A stretch of DNA of 64,000 bases from NCBI GenBank assembly GCA_048267305.1, contig JBLWXT010000003.1, forward strand, positions 1-64,000, written 5' to 3'. Of this stretch, positions 22,901 to 32,584 are shown piece after piece; the first letter of the stretch is position 1; each line of letters opens with the position of its first letter. The DNA comes from Owenweeksia sp048267305 (GTDB taxonomy: Bacteria; Bacteroidota; Bacteroidia; Flavobacteriales; Schleiferiaceae). The notes beneath the pieces are model-generated. The model saw only the letters and a list, made by a program, of their open reading frames with translations, was not told where the DNA came from and did no database searches. A program made the position numbers and the translations under genes.

Positions 22901-23902
22901 ATGAAAAAATTGTGGTCCATCTTGCCGGTTTTATTGGCATTCTCCTGTGCGGAGCAGCCTGCTATAGTAGAGAATGAAGCATTTGGTGAGGCCCAGGGCA
23001 GCACTTATAGTGTAAAGTTTATTAGCGATAGCGAGCAGGATTTAAAACCTGCCTTCGATAGTATCTTCAAAGCCTTTGATGCCTCCATGAGTACCTATCA
23101 GTCTGACTCGCGAATTTCAGCGGTAAATATTGGAGACACCGCCATACAGGTTGATGAAATGTTTATTGCAGTTTTAAACCGATCGGCCGAAATGGCTGCC
23201 GAAACCCAGGGACAGTTTGATGTTACCGTTGGGCCGCTGGTAGACTTATGGGGTTTTGGTAAAAAAACGCACCTTGATATCGATAGTGCCAGAATAGATT
23301 CTACAAAACAGTTTGTGGGTTATCAAATGATTACCCTCAATAATGAGAAAGTTATGATTCCTAAAGGCTATAGGATAGACTTTAATGGCATAGCACAGGG
23401 ATATACTGTGGATGTAATAGCTGCTTTTTTGGAAAAAAAAGGAATTGAACGCTACATGGTGGAAGTGGGTGGAGAGCTGCGTGCAAAAGGTTTAAACAAG
23501 CTCAATGAACCCTGGAAAATTGGTATTGATAAACCCAGCGAGGAGATAGATCAGGATGACCGTTTTCAGGTTATAGTTGCATTAAAGGATAAGGCCTTGG
23601 CCACTTCCGGCAATTATCGCAAGTTTTGGGTGGATCAGACTACAGGTATAAAATACGCTCATACCATAGATCCTATTTCCGGCTTTCCGGCCCGCAATCA
23701 ATTGTTGAGTGCCACACTTATAGCCAACAACTGCATGGATGCCGATGGCTATGCCACAGCATGTATGGTGATGGGCACAGAAAAAGCCCTGAAATTTGTT
23801 GAGGCTAAGCCTGATCTGGAGGCTTATCTCATTTATTCTGATGAAAACGGGGACTGGCAGGTTGCCCAAACGAGCGGCTTTACCAGCTACATTGTAAAGT
23901 AA
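22901..23902 (+). CDS. apbE: FAD:protein FMN transferase (ApbE) lipoprotein
   Basis: ApbE attaches FMN to Thr/Ser of NqrB, NqrC or RnfG-type subunits using FAD and Mg2+. From the ATG at 22901 it has 333 residues, beginning with a lipoprotein signal whose lipobox ends at the Cys of LLAFSC; the longer frame to 22787 would overlap the upstream gene. Family blocks are QGSTYSV, MSTYQSDSRIS, DFNGIAQGYTVD, VEVGGELRAKG and AHTIDPISGFP. The convergent NqrM-like gene directly after it suggests Na+-NQR as client. Confidence 0.94.
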   Translation: MKKLWSILPVLLAFSCAEQPAIVENEAFGEAQGSTYSVKFISDSEQDLKPAFDSIFKAFDASMSTYQSDSRISAVNIGDTAIQVDEMFIAVLNRSAEMAAETQGQFDVTVGPLVDLWGFGKKTHLDIDSARIDSTKQFVGYQMITLNNEKVMIPKGYRIDFNGIAQGYTVDVIAAFLEKKGIERYMVEVGGELRAKGLNKLNEPWKIGIDKPSEEIDQDDRFQVIVALKDKALATSGNYRKFWVDQTTGIKYAHTIDPISGFPARNQLLSATLIANNCMDADGYATACMVMGTEKALKFVEAKPDLEAYLIYSDENGDWQVAQTSGFTSYIVK

Positions 23903-24121
23903 TTACGCGGCTTCCGGACCGGCTTTTTTATCTTCTGGTTTTTTGCACTGCTCACTAGGTGCGGCACCACAAAATCCACAAGGCTCACCTTCCTTATTTA
24001 AGAAAGGGCTGTTGCTGGCACAGGTGCCGGAAAATTCGCCATCTTTTTTGGCCCAGATTTTAATGGCGATCCCTCCAAAGGCCAGGGCTAGAAATACTAC
24101 TGCTATTAAAAAAACTTGCAT
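23903..24121 (-). CDS. NqrM-like small membrane protein
   Basis: The 72-residue protein has one N-terminal membrane helix (about 2-23), a conserved-looking GIAIKIWAKKDGEFSGTCAS and four to five Cys (GTC, PCGFCG, EQC). This matches the layout of NqrM (DUF539), which delivers iron to the Na+-NQR complex during assembly. It ends directly against the apbE stop on the opposite strand. Classical NqrM lies downstream of nqrF-apbE on the same strand; here it is inverted. The assignment rests on layout and context and needs an alignment. Confidence 0.6.
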   Translation of the reverse strand: MQVFLIAVVFLALAFGGIAIKIWAKKDGEFSGTCASNSPFLNKEGEPCGFCGAAPSEQCKKPEDKKAGPEAA

Positions 24122-24142
24122 ATTGATTATATTCTGTTGAGG

Positions 24143-25180
24143 TTATTCTACCGAACCGATAATGTTTACTTCCGGTCTCAAATCCACCCCAAACATTTGT
24201 TTTACTGATTTTTTGATATCCATCGCAAGGTTTACAATTTCCTTGCCAGTGGCAGTTCCATGATTTACTAAAACAAGTGCTTGTTTGTCATGCACTGCCG
24301 CGTCACCTCTACGGAAGCCCTTCCAGCCTGCCTTGTCGATCATCCAGCCTGCTGCCAGCTTCACACTATCGCTGGCCGCGGGATATGCCACTATTTCAGG
24401 AAATTTCTCCTTAAGCTTATCAAAATGAATTTGAGGTACTACCGGATTTTTGAAGAAGCTACCACTGTTTCCCAATATTTTGGGGTCAGGAAGTTTACTG
24501 CTTCTGATATTGCATACAGCCTGCGAAATAGACTGAATACTTCTCTCTAAGCCCAATCTCTCAATTTCGGCTTCAATGGCACCATAGCGGGTATCCAGAT
24601 TATGATCTGCATTGGTTAGCTCAAAAAATACTCGGGTAATAATGTATGAGCCCTTACCTTTTCTTTTAAAGTAAGAATCACGGTAGCCAAAATTGCACTC
24701 CTTTTTAGTGAAGATTTCGAATTCACCGGTAGTGGTATTAAGAGCTTCAAGATGATGAAATGTATCTTTCATCTCCACACCATAGGCTCCAATGTTTTGA
24801 ATAGGGGCAGAACCTACATTTCCCGGTATGAGTGACAGATTTTCAAGTCCGCCCAGATTTTGCTCCAGTGTCCATAGTACAAACTCATGCCAGTTTTCAC
24901 CAGCCATTACAGATACCAGGGTTTTATTGCCATCACTTTTCTCTATCCACTTCACGGTAAGGGAAATTTTAAGTACAAGGCCTTCAAAATCATTGGTGAG
25001 CAACATATTGCTGCCACCACCAATAATTAGCTTAGGTTGCTTAAAAATATCGTGATGAACGATCCACAACAGGTCATCAACCGTGCGGGCATCAAAAAAG
25101 TAACGAGCCTTCGCGTCTACCCCAAAAGTATTAAAGGGTTTTAGCGATTTATTTTCTTCTATTTCTTTGTTTTGCGTCAC
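24143..25180 (-). CDS. murB: UDP-N-acetylenolpyruvoylglucosamine reductase
   Basis: MurB reduces UDP-GlcNAc-enolpyruvate to UDP-MurNAc with NADPH and FAD in the cytoplasmic phase of peptidoglycan synthesis. The 345 residues fit the E. coli-like long form. Visible are NTFGVDAKARYF at the N-terminus, the FAD-binding GGGSNMLL, NVGSAPIQNIGAYG, and the proton-donor Ser in GNSGSFFKNP. The start overlaps the stop of the upstream aminotransferase by 4 bp (ATGA), so the two are cotranscribed. Confidence 0.96.
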   Translation of the reverse strand: MTQNKEIEENKSLKPFNTFGVDAKARYFFDARTVDDLLWIVHHDIFKQPKLIIGGGSNMLLTNDFEGLVLKISLTVKWIEKSDGNKTLVSVMAGENWHEFVLWTLEQNLGGLENLSLIPGNVGSAPIQNIGAYGVEMKDTFHHLEALNTTTGEFEIFTKKECNFGYRDSYFKRKGKGSYIITRVFFELTNADHNLDTRYGAIEAEIERLGLERSIQSISQAVCNIRSSKLPDPKILGNSGSFFKNPVVPQIHFDKLKEKFPEIVAYPAASDSVKLAAGWMIDKAGWKGFRRGDAAVHDKQALVLVNHGTATGKEIVNLAMDIKKSVKQMFGVDLRPEVNIIGSVE

Positions 25181-26376
25181 AGTAATGTTCCTGGGTAAGC
25201 TTTAAGGGCGGCTCTGATTATTTCTACGGATTCTTTCAAGTCGCTTTTTTGTAATACATAGGCCAGTCTAACTTGATTTAAACCCATCCCCGGAGTGGCA
25301 TAAAAGCCTTCAGCCGGAGCTAGCATTACCGTTTTTCCATTCATCTCAAAGGTAGAAAGAAGCCATTGAGCAAAGCGCTCTGCGCTATCTACTGGTAAGG
25401 AAGCCATCGCATAAAATGCACCTTTTGGCTTGGGGCAAAATACACCTTCAATGCTATTGAGGCCATCAACCAAAATATCTCTTCGGGCTACATATTCCTC
25501 CTTTACTTCTGCAAAATATTCGGGACCTGTAGATAGAGCAGCTTCAGAAGCAATTTGTGCCAGAGTGGGCGGACTTAATCTCGCCTGAGCAAATTTCATG
25601 GCGGTGGCCATTACTGCTTTGTTTCTTGAAACCATGCACCCAATACGAGCACCGCACATACTATAGCGCTTGGATACAGAATCAATAACAATGGCATGCT
25701 GGTCCAAACCCTCAAGGGTCAATATAGAATGATGTTCTACACCGTCATAGGCAAACTCGCGATAAACCTCGTCTGCTATCAGGTAAATATCATGCTTTAA
25801 AGCCAAATCCCGAAGCTGGTTTAGCTCCTCCAGGGTATATAGATAACCTGTGGGGTTTCCGGGATTACAAATCATTATGGCCTTAGTCTTCTCTGTAATA
25901 AGATTTTCAAACTCTTCAATATCCGGAAGGGCAAAATCCTCACTAATTCTTGAAGGAACTGGTACTACATGTACTCCGCAAGAAATTCCAAATCCATTAT
26001 AATTGGCATAAAATGGTTCGGGGATGATGATTTCATCATCAGGATCAGCAATGGAGTTGAGGGTAAACAAAATGGCCTCTGAACCTCCTGTGGTAACAAT
26101 GAGGTCATCTGCTGTAATGTCAATTCCTACCTTGCTGTAGTATTTAACCAAACCATCTCTATAAGACTGAAAGCCTGCGGAGTGGCTGTATTCAAGTACG
26201 GCTAGTTCTGAATTTCTTACCGCATCCATTGCCGCCTTTGGGGTTTTAATATCCGGTTGGCCAATGTTGAGGTGAAATACCTGGCGGCCTTTACTTTTGG
26301 CTACTTCGGCAAATGGAACCAGTTTGCGAATTGGAGATTCGGGCATGGTAAGGCCCTTTATAGAAATTGCTGGCAT
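25177..26376 (-). CDS. PLP-dependent aminotransferase, class I
   Basis: The 399-residue fold-type I aminotransferase has the PLP lysine at K236 (SVSKRYSMCGARIG), NPGNPTG at 171-177 and ADEVYREF at 201-208. It resembles aspartate/aromatic aminotransferases of the AspB group; the amino donor cannot be fixed from sequence. It overlaps murB by 4 bp. Coupling of an aminotransferase to murB may supply amino acids for cell-wall precursors, but this is conjecture. Confidence 0.88.
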   Translation of the reverse strand: MPAISIKGLTMPESPIRKLVPFAEVAKSKGRQVFHLNIGQPDIKTPKAAMDAVRNSELAVLEYSHSAGFQSYRDGLVKYYSKVGIDITADDLIVTTGGSEAILFTLNSIADPDDEIIIPEPFYANYNGFGISCGVHVVPVPSRISEDFALPDIEEFENLITEKTKAIMICNPGNPTGYLYTLEELNQLRDLALKHDIYLIADEVYREFAYDGVEHHSILTLEGLDQHAIVIDSVSKRYSMCGARIGCMVSRNKAVMATAMKFAQARLSPPTLAQIASEAALSTGPEYFAEVKEEYVARRDILVDGLNSIEGVFCPKPKGAFYAMASLPVDSAERFAQWLLSTFEMNGKTVMLAPAEGFYATPGMGLNQVRLAYVLQKSDLKESVEIIRAALKAYPGTLL

Positions 26377-26400
26377 GCTGTTAATGCTTAATTTTTTCTC

Positions 26401-26433
26401 AAAAAAAAACCCTCCTGACTCAGTCAGGAGGGT
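26401..26433 (-). terminator. rho-independent terminator of the DUF1573 gene
   Basis: An 11-bp perfect stem (ACCCTCCTGAC / GTCAGGAGGGT) with a 3-base loop, followed on the minus strand by nine T, 25 bp after the stop at 26458. It isolates the DUF1573 gene from the aminotransferase downstream. Confidence 0.92.
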
Positions 26434-26457
26434 GCAAATGTAATTGTTAAAAGTCTT

Positions 26458-26904
26458 TTATTTAGACTGCTGCATCATGGAAGTTTTTTCCTCTTTTACA
26501 GGGGTGGTTGGTACAGGCTGTGGAGCCTTTACAACTCCTTTGATCTTAACCACCTTGCTTGCATTGGAGGCATTGGAAGTAACTGTTACGCTCTTGTTGA
26601 ATTGACCAACTCTCTGAGTGTCATACTTCACTTTCATTACGCCTTTTTCACCTGGGGCGATTGGTTCTCTTGGCCAGGTAGGTACTGTACAACCACATGA
26701 TCCTACAGCTCTGGTGATAATAAGAGGTTCTTTACCAGTGTTGGTAAACACGAATTCTCTGGATCCGTCCGAGCCTTTTTCAATTGTTCCATAATCGATC
26801 GTTTCCTTTTCAAAGGTGATTTCAGGGGCATTTGGGTTTGATTCCTGCGCGTAGGCAAAAGTCCCTGCTGCGATAAATGTAAGTGCTAACAAAAGCTTTT
26901 TCAT
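26458..26904 (-). CDS. secreted DUF1573 protein
   Basis: The 148-residue protein has a signal peptide (cleaved near TFAYAQ, about 1-19) and a single DUF1573 (HYDIN/ASH-like immunoglobulin) domain at about 28-128, with FVFTNTGKEPLIITRAVGSCGC and the last-strand KVKYDTQRVGQFNKSV blocks. A Pro/Thr/Lys-rich tail follows. DUF1573 proteins are numerous in Bacteroidota and of unknown function. It is a single-gene unit with its own promoter-like TAAATTTG at 26927-26934 and its own strong terminator. Confidence 0.9.
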   Translation of the reverse strand: MKKLLLALTFIAAGTFAYAQESNPNAPEITFEKETIDYGTIEKGSDGSREFVFTNTGKEPLIITRAVGSCGCTVPTWPREPIAPGEKGVMKVKYDTQRVGQFNKSVTVTSNASNASKVVKIKGVVKAPQPVPTTPVKEEKTSMMQQSK

Positions 26905-26926
26905 GGTAATTTTTCTTTTAGATGGA

Positions 26927-26934
26927 CAAATTTA
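26927..26934 (-). promoter_or_regulatory. -7 element of the DUF1573 gene (TAAATTTG)
   Basis: A perfect TAnnTTTG on the minus strand, 22 bases before the ATG at 26904; no clear -33 TTG is visible. Confidence 0.45.
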
Positions 26935-27017
26935 ACGTTAAATACTTTTCTAATAAAACTGCTAGTGAGTACACTAAAAATGTGCCAAAAAGGTGAAGCT
27001 GTAGAAATTACAATTTT

Positions 27018-27025
27018 TACCTTTG
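27018..27025 (+). promoter_or_regulatory. -7 element of valS (TACCTTTG)
   Basis: A perfect TAnnTTTG 38 bases before the ATG at 27064. It lies inside the longer open frame that begins at the GTG at 26965, which argues that 27064 is the real start. Confidence 0.5.
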
Positions 27026-27063
27026 GCAATTCTATTTTGAATATTCCTGAAAACCCGCCTATA

Positions 27064-29694
27064 ATGAGCATCCCGGCAAATTTTGATTACAACACTAAAG
27101 AACGCGAGTGGTACAAATACTGGCTCGAAAATAAGTTCTTTGAATCTACTCCTGATGAGCGAAAGCCATATACCATTGTAATTCCACCCCCCAATGTTAC
27201 GGGTGTTTTGCACATGGGGCATATGCTAAACAACACTTTGCAGGATGTAATTATCCGCAGGGCACGTATGCAAGGTTACAATGCTTGCTGGGTGCCTGGT
27301 ACTGATCACGCATCTATTGCTACCGAAGCCAAAGTTGTTGCTAAACTTAAAGAAGACGGTATAGATAAGGCCTCACTTACACGTGACGAATTTTTGGAGC
27401 ATGCATGGGAGTGGACACACAAGCACGGTGGAATAATACTGGAGCAACTTAAGCGCCTGGGCGCTTCGTGCGACTGGAGCCGTGAAGCTTTTACCATGGA
27501 TGAGGCCCGCAGCGAGTCTGTGATTAAGGTGTTTATTGATCTTTTTAATAAAGGATTGGTTTATCGCGGCTACCGAATGGTGAACTGGGATCCTCAGGCC
27601 AAAACCACATTATCTGACGAAGAAGTAATTCATAAGGATGTAAATGCCAAGTTGTATTACATCAAGTATAAAATTGAAGGTGAAGATGATTTTTTAACCA
27701 TCGCCACCACCCGCCCCGAAACTATTTTTGGAGATACTGCCATTTGTATCAATCCGGAGGATGAGCGCCATCAGCACCTAAAAGGCAAACGGGCCATTGT
27801 GCCTATTGCCAATCGCAGTATTCCAATAATCGAGGATGACTATGTGAGTCTGGAGTTTGGAACGGGCTGCCTAAAGGTAACCCCGGCTCATGATGTAAAC
27901 GATAAGGCTATTGGCGATCGTCATAACCTCGAAGTGATTGATGCACTTAATGCGGATGGAACCCTGAACAGTTTTGGGCTTCATTATAATGGTAAGGACA
28001 GATTTGTGGTGAGGAAGGAAATCTCTAAGGAATTGGAAGATTTAGGCCAACTGCAGAAAGTAGAGGATTATGCCACTTCCGTGGGAACCAGCGAACGCAC
28101 AGGGGCAGTTATTGAGCCGCGCCTGTCTGATCAGTGGTTTTTAAAGATGAAGGATATTGCCGAACCCGCACTTACCAATGTGATGAATGACGAGGTACAG
28201 CTTATCCCTGAAAAGTTTAAGAATACCTACCGCCATTGGATGGAGAATGTACATGACTGGAACATTTCTCGTCAGCTTTGGTGGGGGCACCAAATTCCAG
28301 CCTACTACTATGATGATGGTAAGGATGATTTTGTAGTGGCTGAAACCGCGGAAGAAGCGGCCAAATTGGCTTCGGAGAAATCAGGTAGGGCCATTTCTGC
28401 AAATGACCTTACTCAGGATAAGGATGTATTGGACACCTGGTTCAGCAGCTGGCTATGGCCCATTTCGGTATTTGATGGCATCCGTAATCCGGATAACGAA
28501 GAGATTAATTATTACTACCCCACTCAGGATTTGATTACCGCTCCGGAGATTCTCTTCTTTTGGGTGGCACGTATGATTATTGCCGGTTACGAATACCGCA
28601 AGGAGAAGCCCTTTAGCACAGTTTACCTTACGGGAATTGTTCGCGATAAGCAGGGCAGGAAGATGTCTAAATCCTTAGGTAACTCACCCGACCCTATTGG
28701 GCTGATGGAAAAGTACAGTACCGATGGGGTAAGGGTAGGGATGTTGCTTACTTCACCCGCAGGTAACGACTTGCCATTTGATGAGGATTTGTGTTCACAG
28801 GGAAGAAACTTCTCCAACAAAATATGGAATGCCCTGCGCCTTGTAAAAGGATTGGAAGTAGAAGAAAAAGCTCAGGATGAGGCCGCAGCTTCGGCCATTA
28901 ACTGGTTTGAACACAAAAAGCGCGAAACCCTTCATTCTTTGGAGGATTCTTTTTCAAAGTATCGTATTTCAGAGGCACTAATGACTTCCTACAAATTTGT
29001 GTGGGATGATTTCTGTAGTTGGTATCTGGAGGCTGTAAAGCCAGCCTTTGGTGAGGCAATTGATCGAAAGACCTATGAGCAAACCGTAGCCTATTTTGAG
29101 CAGATTGCTATAATTCTCCACCCTTTCATGCCATTTATCACTGAGGAAATCTGGCATCAGTTGGGTGATAGAAAAGAAGGAGAGACTCTTTGTTTACAAA
29201 GCTGGCCGGAAATTAAGGAGGCTGACAAATCCATTCTTGCCGACTTTGATCAGGCAGCGGCTGTGGTAAATGGGGTGCGTAATATCAGAACTTCTAAAAA
29301 CATCTCTTATAAGGATCAGTTGGAGCTTATAGCCACATCTACAGATGCGATTCCAAAGGCCTTTGAAACCTTGATTTCGAAGATGTGTAACCTTTCTGAA
29401 ATAATTATTGGAGGAAATGGAAATGCAGATGGCGCCAACTTCACTTTCCTTGCTGGTAATTATGAAATGATTATTCCTGCCGGAGAAAATATTGACGTTG
29501 AAGCTGAATTGGATAAACTCCGTAAGGATTTGGAATACCAACAGGGCTTTTTGAAATCGGTACAAAAGAAGCTCTCCAACGAGCGTTTTGTGGCTGGTGC
29601 ACCTGATGCCGTTGTAAATGCTGAAAAGCAAAAGCAGGCTGATGCAGAGGCTAAGATTAAGGCTTTGGAGGAGAGACTCGCGGCTTTGAGTTAA
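27064..29694 (+). CDS. valS: valine--tRNA ligase
   Basis: ValRS charges tRNA-Val and edits mischarged Thr. From the ATG at 27064 it has 876 residues, the usual length; the frame extends to a GTG at 26965 but a promoter motif lies inside that extension. Class I signatures are PPPNVTGVLHMGHML (HIGH type, HMGH at 50-53) and KMSKS at 533-537. The editing domain lies between about 200 and 350 (TTRPETIFGD), and a coiled-coil arm forms the last 65 residues. It is monocistronic and ends in the hairpin at 29715. Confidence 0.97.
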   Translation: MSIPANFDYNTKEREWYKYWLENKFFESTPDERKPYTIVIPPPNVTGVLHMGHMLNNTLQDVIIRRARMQGYNACWVPGTDHASIATEAKVVAKLKEDGIDKASLTRDEFLEHAWEWTHKHGGIILEQLKRLGASCDWSREAFTMDEARSESVIKVFIDLFNKGLVYRGYRMVNWDPQAKTTLSDEEVIHKDVNAKLYYIKYKIEGEDDFLTIATTRPETIFGDTAICINPEDERHQHLKGKRAIVPIANRSIPIIEDDYVSLEFGTGCLKVTPAHDVNDKAIGDRHNLEVIDALNADGTLNSFGLHYNGKDRFVVRKEISKELEDLGQLQKVEDYATSVGTSERTGAVIEPRLSDQWFLKMKDIAEPALTNVMNDEVQLIPEKFKNTYRHWMENVHDWNISRQLWWGHQIPAYYYDDGKDDFVVAETAEEAAKLASEKSGRAISANDLTQDKDVLDTWFSSWLWPISVFDGIRNPDNEEINYYYPTQDLITAPEILFFWVARMIIAGYEYRKEKPFSTVYLTGIVRDKQGRKMSKSLGNSPDPIGLMEKYSTDGVRVGMLLTSPAGNDLPFDEDLCSQGRNFSNKIWNALRLVKGLEVEEKAQDEAAASAINWFEHKKRETLHSLEDSFSKYRISEALMTSYKFVWDDFCSWYLEAVKPAFGEAIDRKTYEQTVAYFEQIAIILHPFMPFITEEIWHQLGDRKEGETLCLQSWPEIKEADKSILADFDQAAAVVNGVRNIRTSKNISYKDQLELIATSTDAIPKAFETLISKMCNLSEIIIGGNGNADGANFTFLAGNYEMIIPAGENIDVEAELDKLRKDLEYQQGFLKSVQKKLSNERFVAGAPDAVVNAEKQKQADAEAKIKALEERLAALS

Positions 29695-29714
29695 ACGGTG
29701 TTATTTAAATAATT

Positions 29715-29739
29715 AAAAGAGGCTTCGGCCTCTTTTTTT
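29715..29739. terminator. UUCG-loop terminator between convergent valS and M1 peptidase
   Basis: AAAAGAGGC and GCCTCTTTT pair around a TTCG tetraloop with seven T following on the plus strand. On the minus strand four T follow the stem, so it may serve both genes. Confidence 0.88.
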
Positions 29740-29756
29740 GTTGATGTCAACCCTAA

Positions 29757-32141
29757 TTATTTTAATAGCGAAACCTTTCTCCCTTCCCCGTTTACACTTA
29801 CCACCACAAAAGCCGACTTTACATCTGATACATCCAAAGAAAGTTCGTTGTTGAAATTGGAGATTTTAGCCTGCCCTTTATAAAGTTCCTTACCGGCAGC
29901 ATCCACCATACGTATATCATAGTGCTTTGCATCCGTATCCTTAAACCTGATTTTTATTTCATTACCGGCAGGGTTTGGGTAAATTTCAATAGAACCTTTC
30001 TTGTCATTAATCTCCTGTAAACCTACCTTTTCTGCAGTATTGGCAAGAACATAATCTCCTGCTTTCAAATTATTTATATCTATTAAAGCCACACTGCCTA
30101 CTTGGTTTTTTGTTTGATCGGGATATAATGTCCACTCTTTGGTAGCGTCTTCCCTGTAAAGGATTACCAAACTATCGGAATTTACAGATATAAGTTCTTC
30201 ATCAAGATTGAAATTACCTCCTCTCACCGTAATGTTTCCGGTCAAATTTGCATTGTTGAGGTCCGTTCCTTGCACGGTCCAATAGTGTTGTGGAGACAGT
30301 CTGTAGTCTTTGCCAGTTGGTATTTTGCCGCCCGGCCCGGCCCAATGATGCATCACAATTAACTTAGCAGAGTCAGTAAGGGTGTTTGCCGTAATTTTCA
30401 TTTTAGACATACGGGCATTGTAAACACCTGTTTTATTGATACTATGCTCATCATAAGTATTTCCGCTAAGCAGTTTGCCATTGTAGCTGGCTAGTGCATA
30501 AGCAGGTGTAAATGGCAGGTTTTGAAAACTTGCTGTGGCAAATGCACCGTTCATCACCACCTTGCGGGAGGTGGTATCACCCGCTTCACTGAAAAATGTT
30601 ACAAATACCGGTATGTTATTAAATAAGGCCGGAGCTTTTCTGGTTCTCTGCCTAAGCTTAATATCAGCTTTATTGGACAAAGCAGGAGCATAGAGGCTAT
30701 CTACCGAAAACTGTGGAAAACCAGGATTGAATACCCAGCCATCAAAGAAGTCATTGAGGGGCACAGCTGTAATTTGGCTTAACTGATCTCTAAACTGATT
30801 ACTGCTAAGATTACCGTATTTATTGTTTTGAAGTAGGGCAGTTAGTCCGCCAAAGAATAATGAATCACCAAGGTAGGCGCGCAGGTTGTGGCCAACCATG
30901 GCTCCTTTTTGATAAACATGGGTGCCGTATACATACTCATGCGTAAGGCCCTGTATAGCCTTAAATCCATCGTCATTTACATGAGCATTGTTGAGCACCA
31001 CATTGGCATTATCCAATACCACATCTATGTAGTGCTCGCGTCCATAAACGGATTCGGTATAAAGATGACTACTGAATTCTGCCATACCTTCGTTAATCCA
31101 CATATCGGCATCCGTTTCGCAGGTTACTAAATTTCCCCACCAATGGTGGGCCAGCTCATGGGCGATAATATCTTCTCCGCTAAGGTTACCATTAACCAAA
31201 CTTGTAGGTAGATGGATGCTAGTGGCGTGCTCCATGGCTCCGCGAGGGGTGGCGCAATAACCTACCTTTTGCCAATGGTATGGTCCAAAGGAACTTTCAA
31301 AAGCGGTGAAAGTGGGTTTAATGTTAAAAAAGGAATTCACCATTTTAAGTGAATCTGCAGGTTTGGCCATCAACATGATAGGCATGTTGCCATTAATTCC
31401 CATTACATTATCCCTAATCTCCGCATAGTTGCTTATAGCTACACTTGCAAGGTAGGTAGGGATGGGGTCCGTCATGTTCCAATGGGTAAGGATAGTATCT
31501 CCGCTAATCACGGTTTCAGAAATCCTGAGTCCGTTGGCATAAGGCTTCAGTGGCTTTACGGTGGCAAAGTGAAAGTCGTAAGTAGACTTCTCCACAAAAT
31601 TATCGAAGCATGGAAACCACGCCCGGCCAAAGGTGTGTGGATTGGCGGCAAAACCTACACCCAGATTGTAATAATAGCCACCTGATTGGTTCCAGCCTCC
31701 AAAGCCGCTACCGTCATCGATAGGGGTTCCGTGGTAGTAAACCTTTAGCAGAACGGTATCGGTGGTGTTTAGGCTTCCCGCGAAAGCGGCACGTATAATA
31801 GTGTCATTATAGGTATAATTGAGGGAAACTCCGTTTTGCAGAATAGAATCTACCTGCAACTCCAGTAAATCTAAACTTATGCCTGAAATATTATTGAGCT
31901 TTGGCGTAAAGGTGATATCACAATGTCCCGCAATTTTCTTTTGGGTGATTTCCGTAAAATCCAAATGCAGGTCATAATGCAGGATGTCGATAGTATCACT
32001 CTTGGCGCGGTTGTCAAGCGAAATAATATGGCCATTTGCTCCGTGGGCATGTGCTTCAGATTTTACTTCCTGACAATTGAATTGTGCGGAGAGTTGGAGG
32101 GACAGTATGGAAAAAACAAGAGGTAAGAGTTTTTTTAACAT
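29757..32141 (-). CDS. M1-family metallopeptidase with T9SS sorting domain
   Basis: The 794-residue protein has a signal peptide (about 1-20), an M1 aminopeptidase region with zinc motif HELAHHWW (H328, H332) and the downstream Glu in NEGMAEFSSHLY, and a C-terminal T9SS type A domain from about 715 (SIEIYPNPAGNEIKI). A GAMEH block precedes HExxH in the way GAMEN does in the family; here GAMEHATS. It is expected on the cell surface or released by the type IX system, trimming peptides. It is the last gene of a leftward run with GWxTD, rlmB and a small secreted protein. Confidence 0.92.
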   Translation of the reverse strand: MLKKLLPLVFSILSLQLSAQFNCQEVKSEAHAHGANGHIISLDNRAKSDTIDILHYDLHLDFTEITQKKIAGHCDITFTPKLNNISGISLDLLELQVDSILQNGVSLNYTYNDTIIRAAFAGSLNTTDTVLLKVYYHGTPIDDGSGFGGWNQSGGYYYNLGVGFAANPHTFGRAWFPCFDNFVEKSTYDFHFATVKPLKPYANGLRISETVISGDTILTHWNMTDPIPTYLASVAISNYAEIRDNVMGINGNMPIMLMAKPADSLKMVNSFFNIKPTFTAFESSFGPYHWQKVGYCATPRGAMEHATSIHLPTSLVNGNLSGEDIIAHELAHHWWGNLVTCETDADMWINEGMAEFSSHLYTESVYGREHYIDVVLDNANVVLNNAHVNDDGFKAIQGLTHEYVYGTHVYQKGAMVGHNLRAYLGDSLFFGGLTALLQNNKYGNLSSNQFRDQLSQITAVPLNDFFDGWVFNPGFPQFSVDSLYAPALSNKADIKLRQRTRKAPALFNNIPVFVTFFSEAGDTTSRKVVMNGAFATASFQNLPFTPAYALASYNGKLLSGNTYDEHSINKTGVYNARMSKMKITANTLTDSAKLIVMHHWAGPGGKIPTGKDYRLSPQHYWTVQGTDLNNANLTGNITVRGGNFNLDEELISVNSDSLVILYREDATKEWTLYPDQTKNQVGSVALIDINNLKAGDYVLANTAEKVGLQEINDKKGSIEIYPNPAGNEIKIRFKDTDAKHYDIRMVDAAGKELYKGQAKISNFNNELSLDVSDVKSAFVVVSVNGEGRKVSLLK

Positions 32142-32152
32142 TTAAAGGTGGC

Positions 32153-32578
32153 TTATTCCGATTTATATTTTGCTGGTGTAACTGATATTGACGTTAGCAA
32201 AGTACTATCCTTGTCAAAGTATGTATAAATCATTGTGACTTTATTGTCACGATAAATTTTGAGAGCAGGGTTATCTCGTACACCTGCTATGAGCGTGGGT
32301 TCAATGTTTTTGATAAAGATCCCGATATCAAGATCGCTTTTGGAAATACCCTTCAGTGTATAGTAATACTGGAACTTTGTTGGGCCAGACACTGAAGCAC
32401 TGTCCAATTGGGTAAGATCATCCACCATCATGGGGCACATTTGATTAACTTGAATTGCGGCTTTCTTCATTTCCTCCTCAAAGCTCGGTTGAGCTCTTAT
32501 TGCTGTTGGTATTGTAAAAATCAACAACGTAATTATTGTAAGAGTTTTTAGATAGTTTTTCATAAAAATTTGTTTCAT
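32153..32578 (-). CDS. small secreted protein, unknown function
   Basis: The 141-residue product has two possible ATG starts (32578 and 32563); the second gives the tidier signal peptide (MKNYLKTLTIITLLIF, cleaved near IRAQ). The mature part has a Cys in NQMCPMM and no recognised domain. It lies 11 bp upstream of the M1 peptidase gene and 6 bp after rlmB, so it is in the same operon. Function unknown. Confidence 0.7.
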   Translation of the reverse strand: MKQIFMKNYLKTLTIITLLIFTIPTAIRAQPSFEEEMKKAAIQVNQMCPMMVDDLTQLDSASVSGPTKFQYYYTLKGISKSDLDIGIFIKNIEPTLIAGVRDNPALKIYRDNKVTMIYTYFDKDSTLLTSISVTPAKYKSE

Positions 32579-32584
32579 AAAAAT

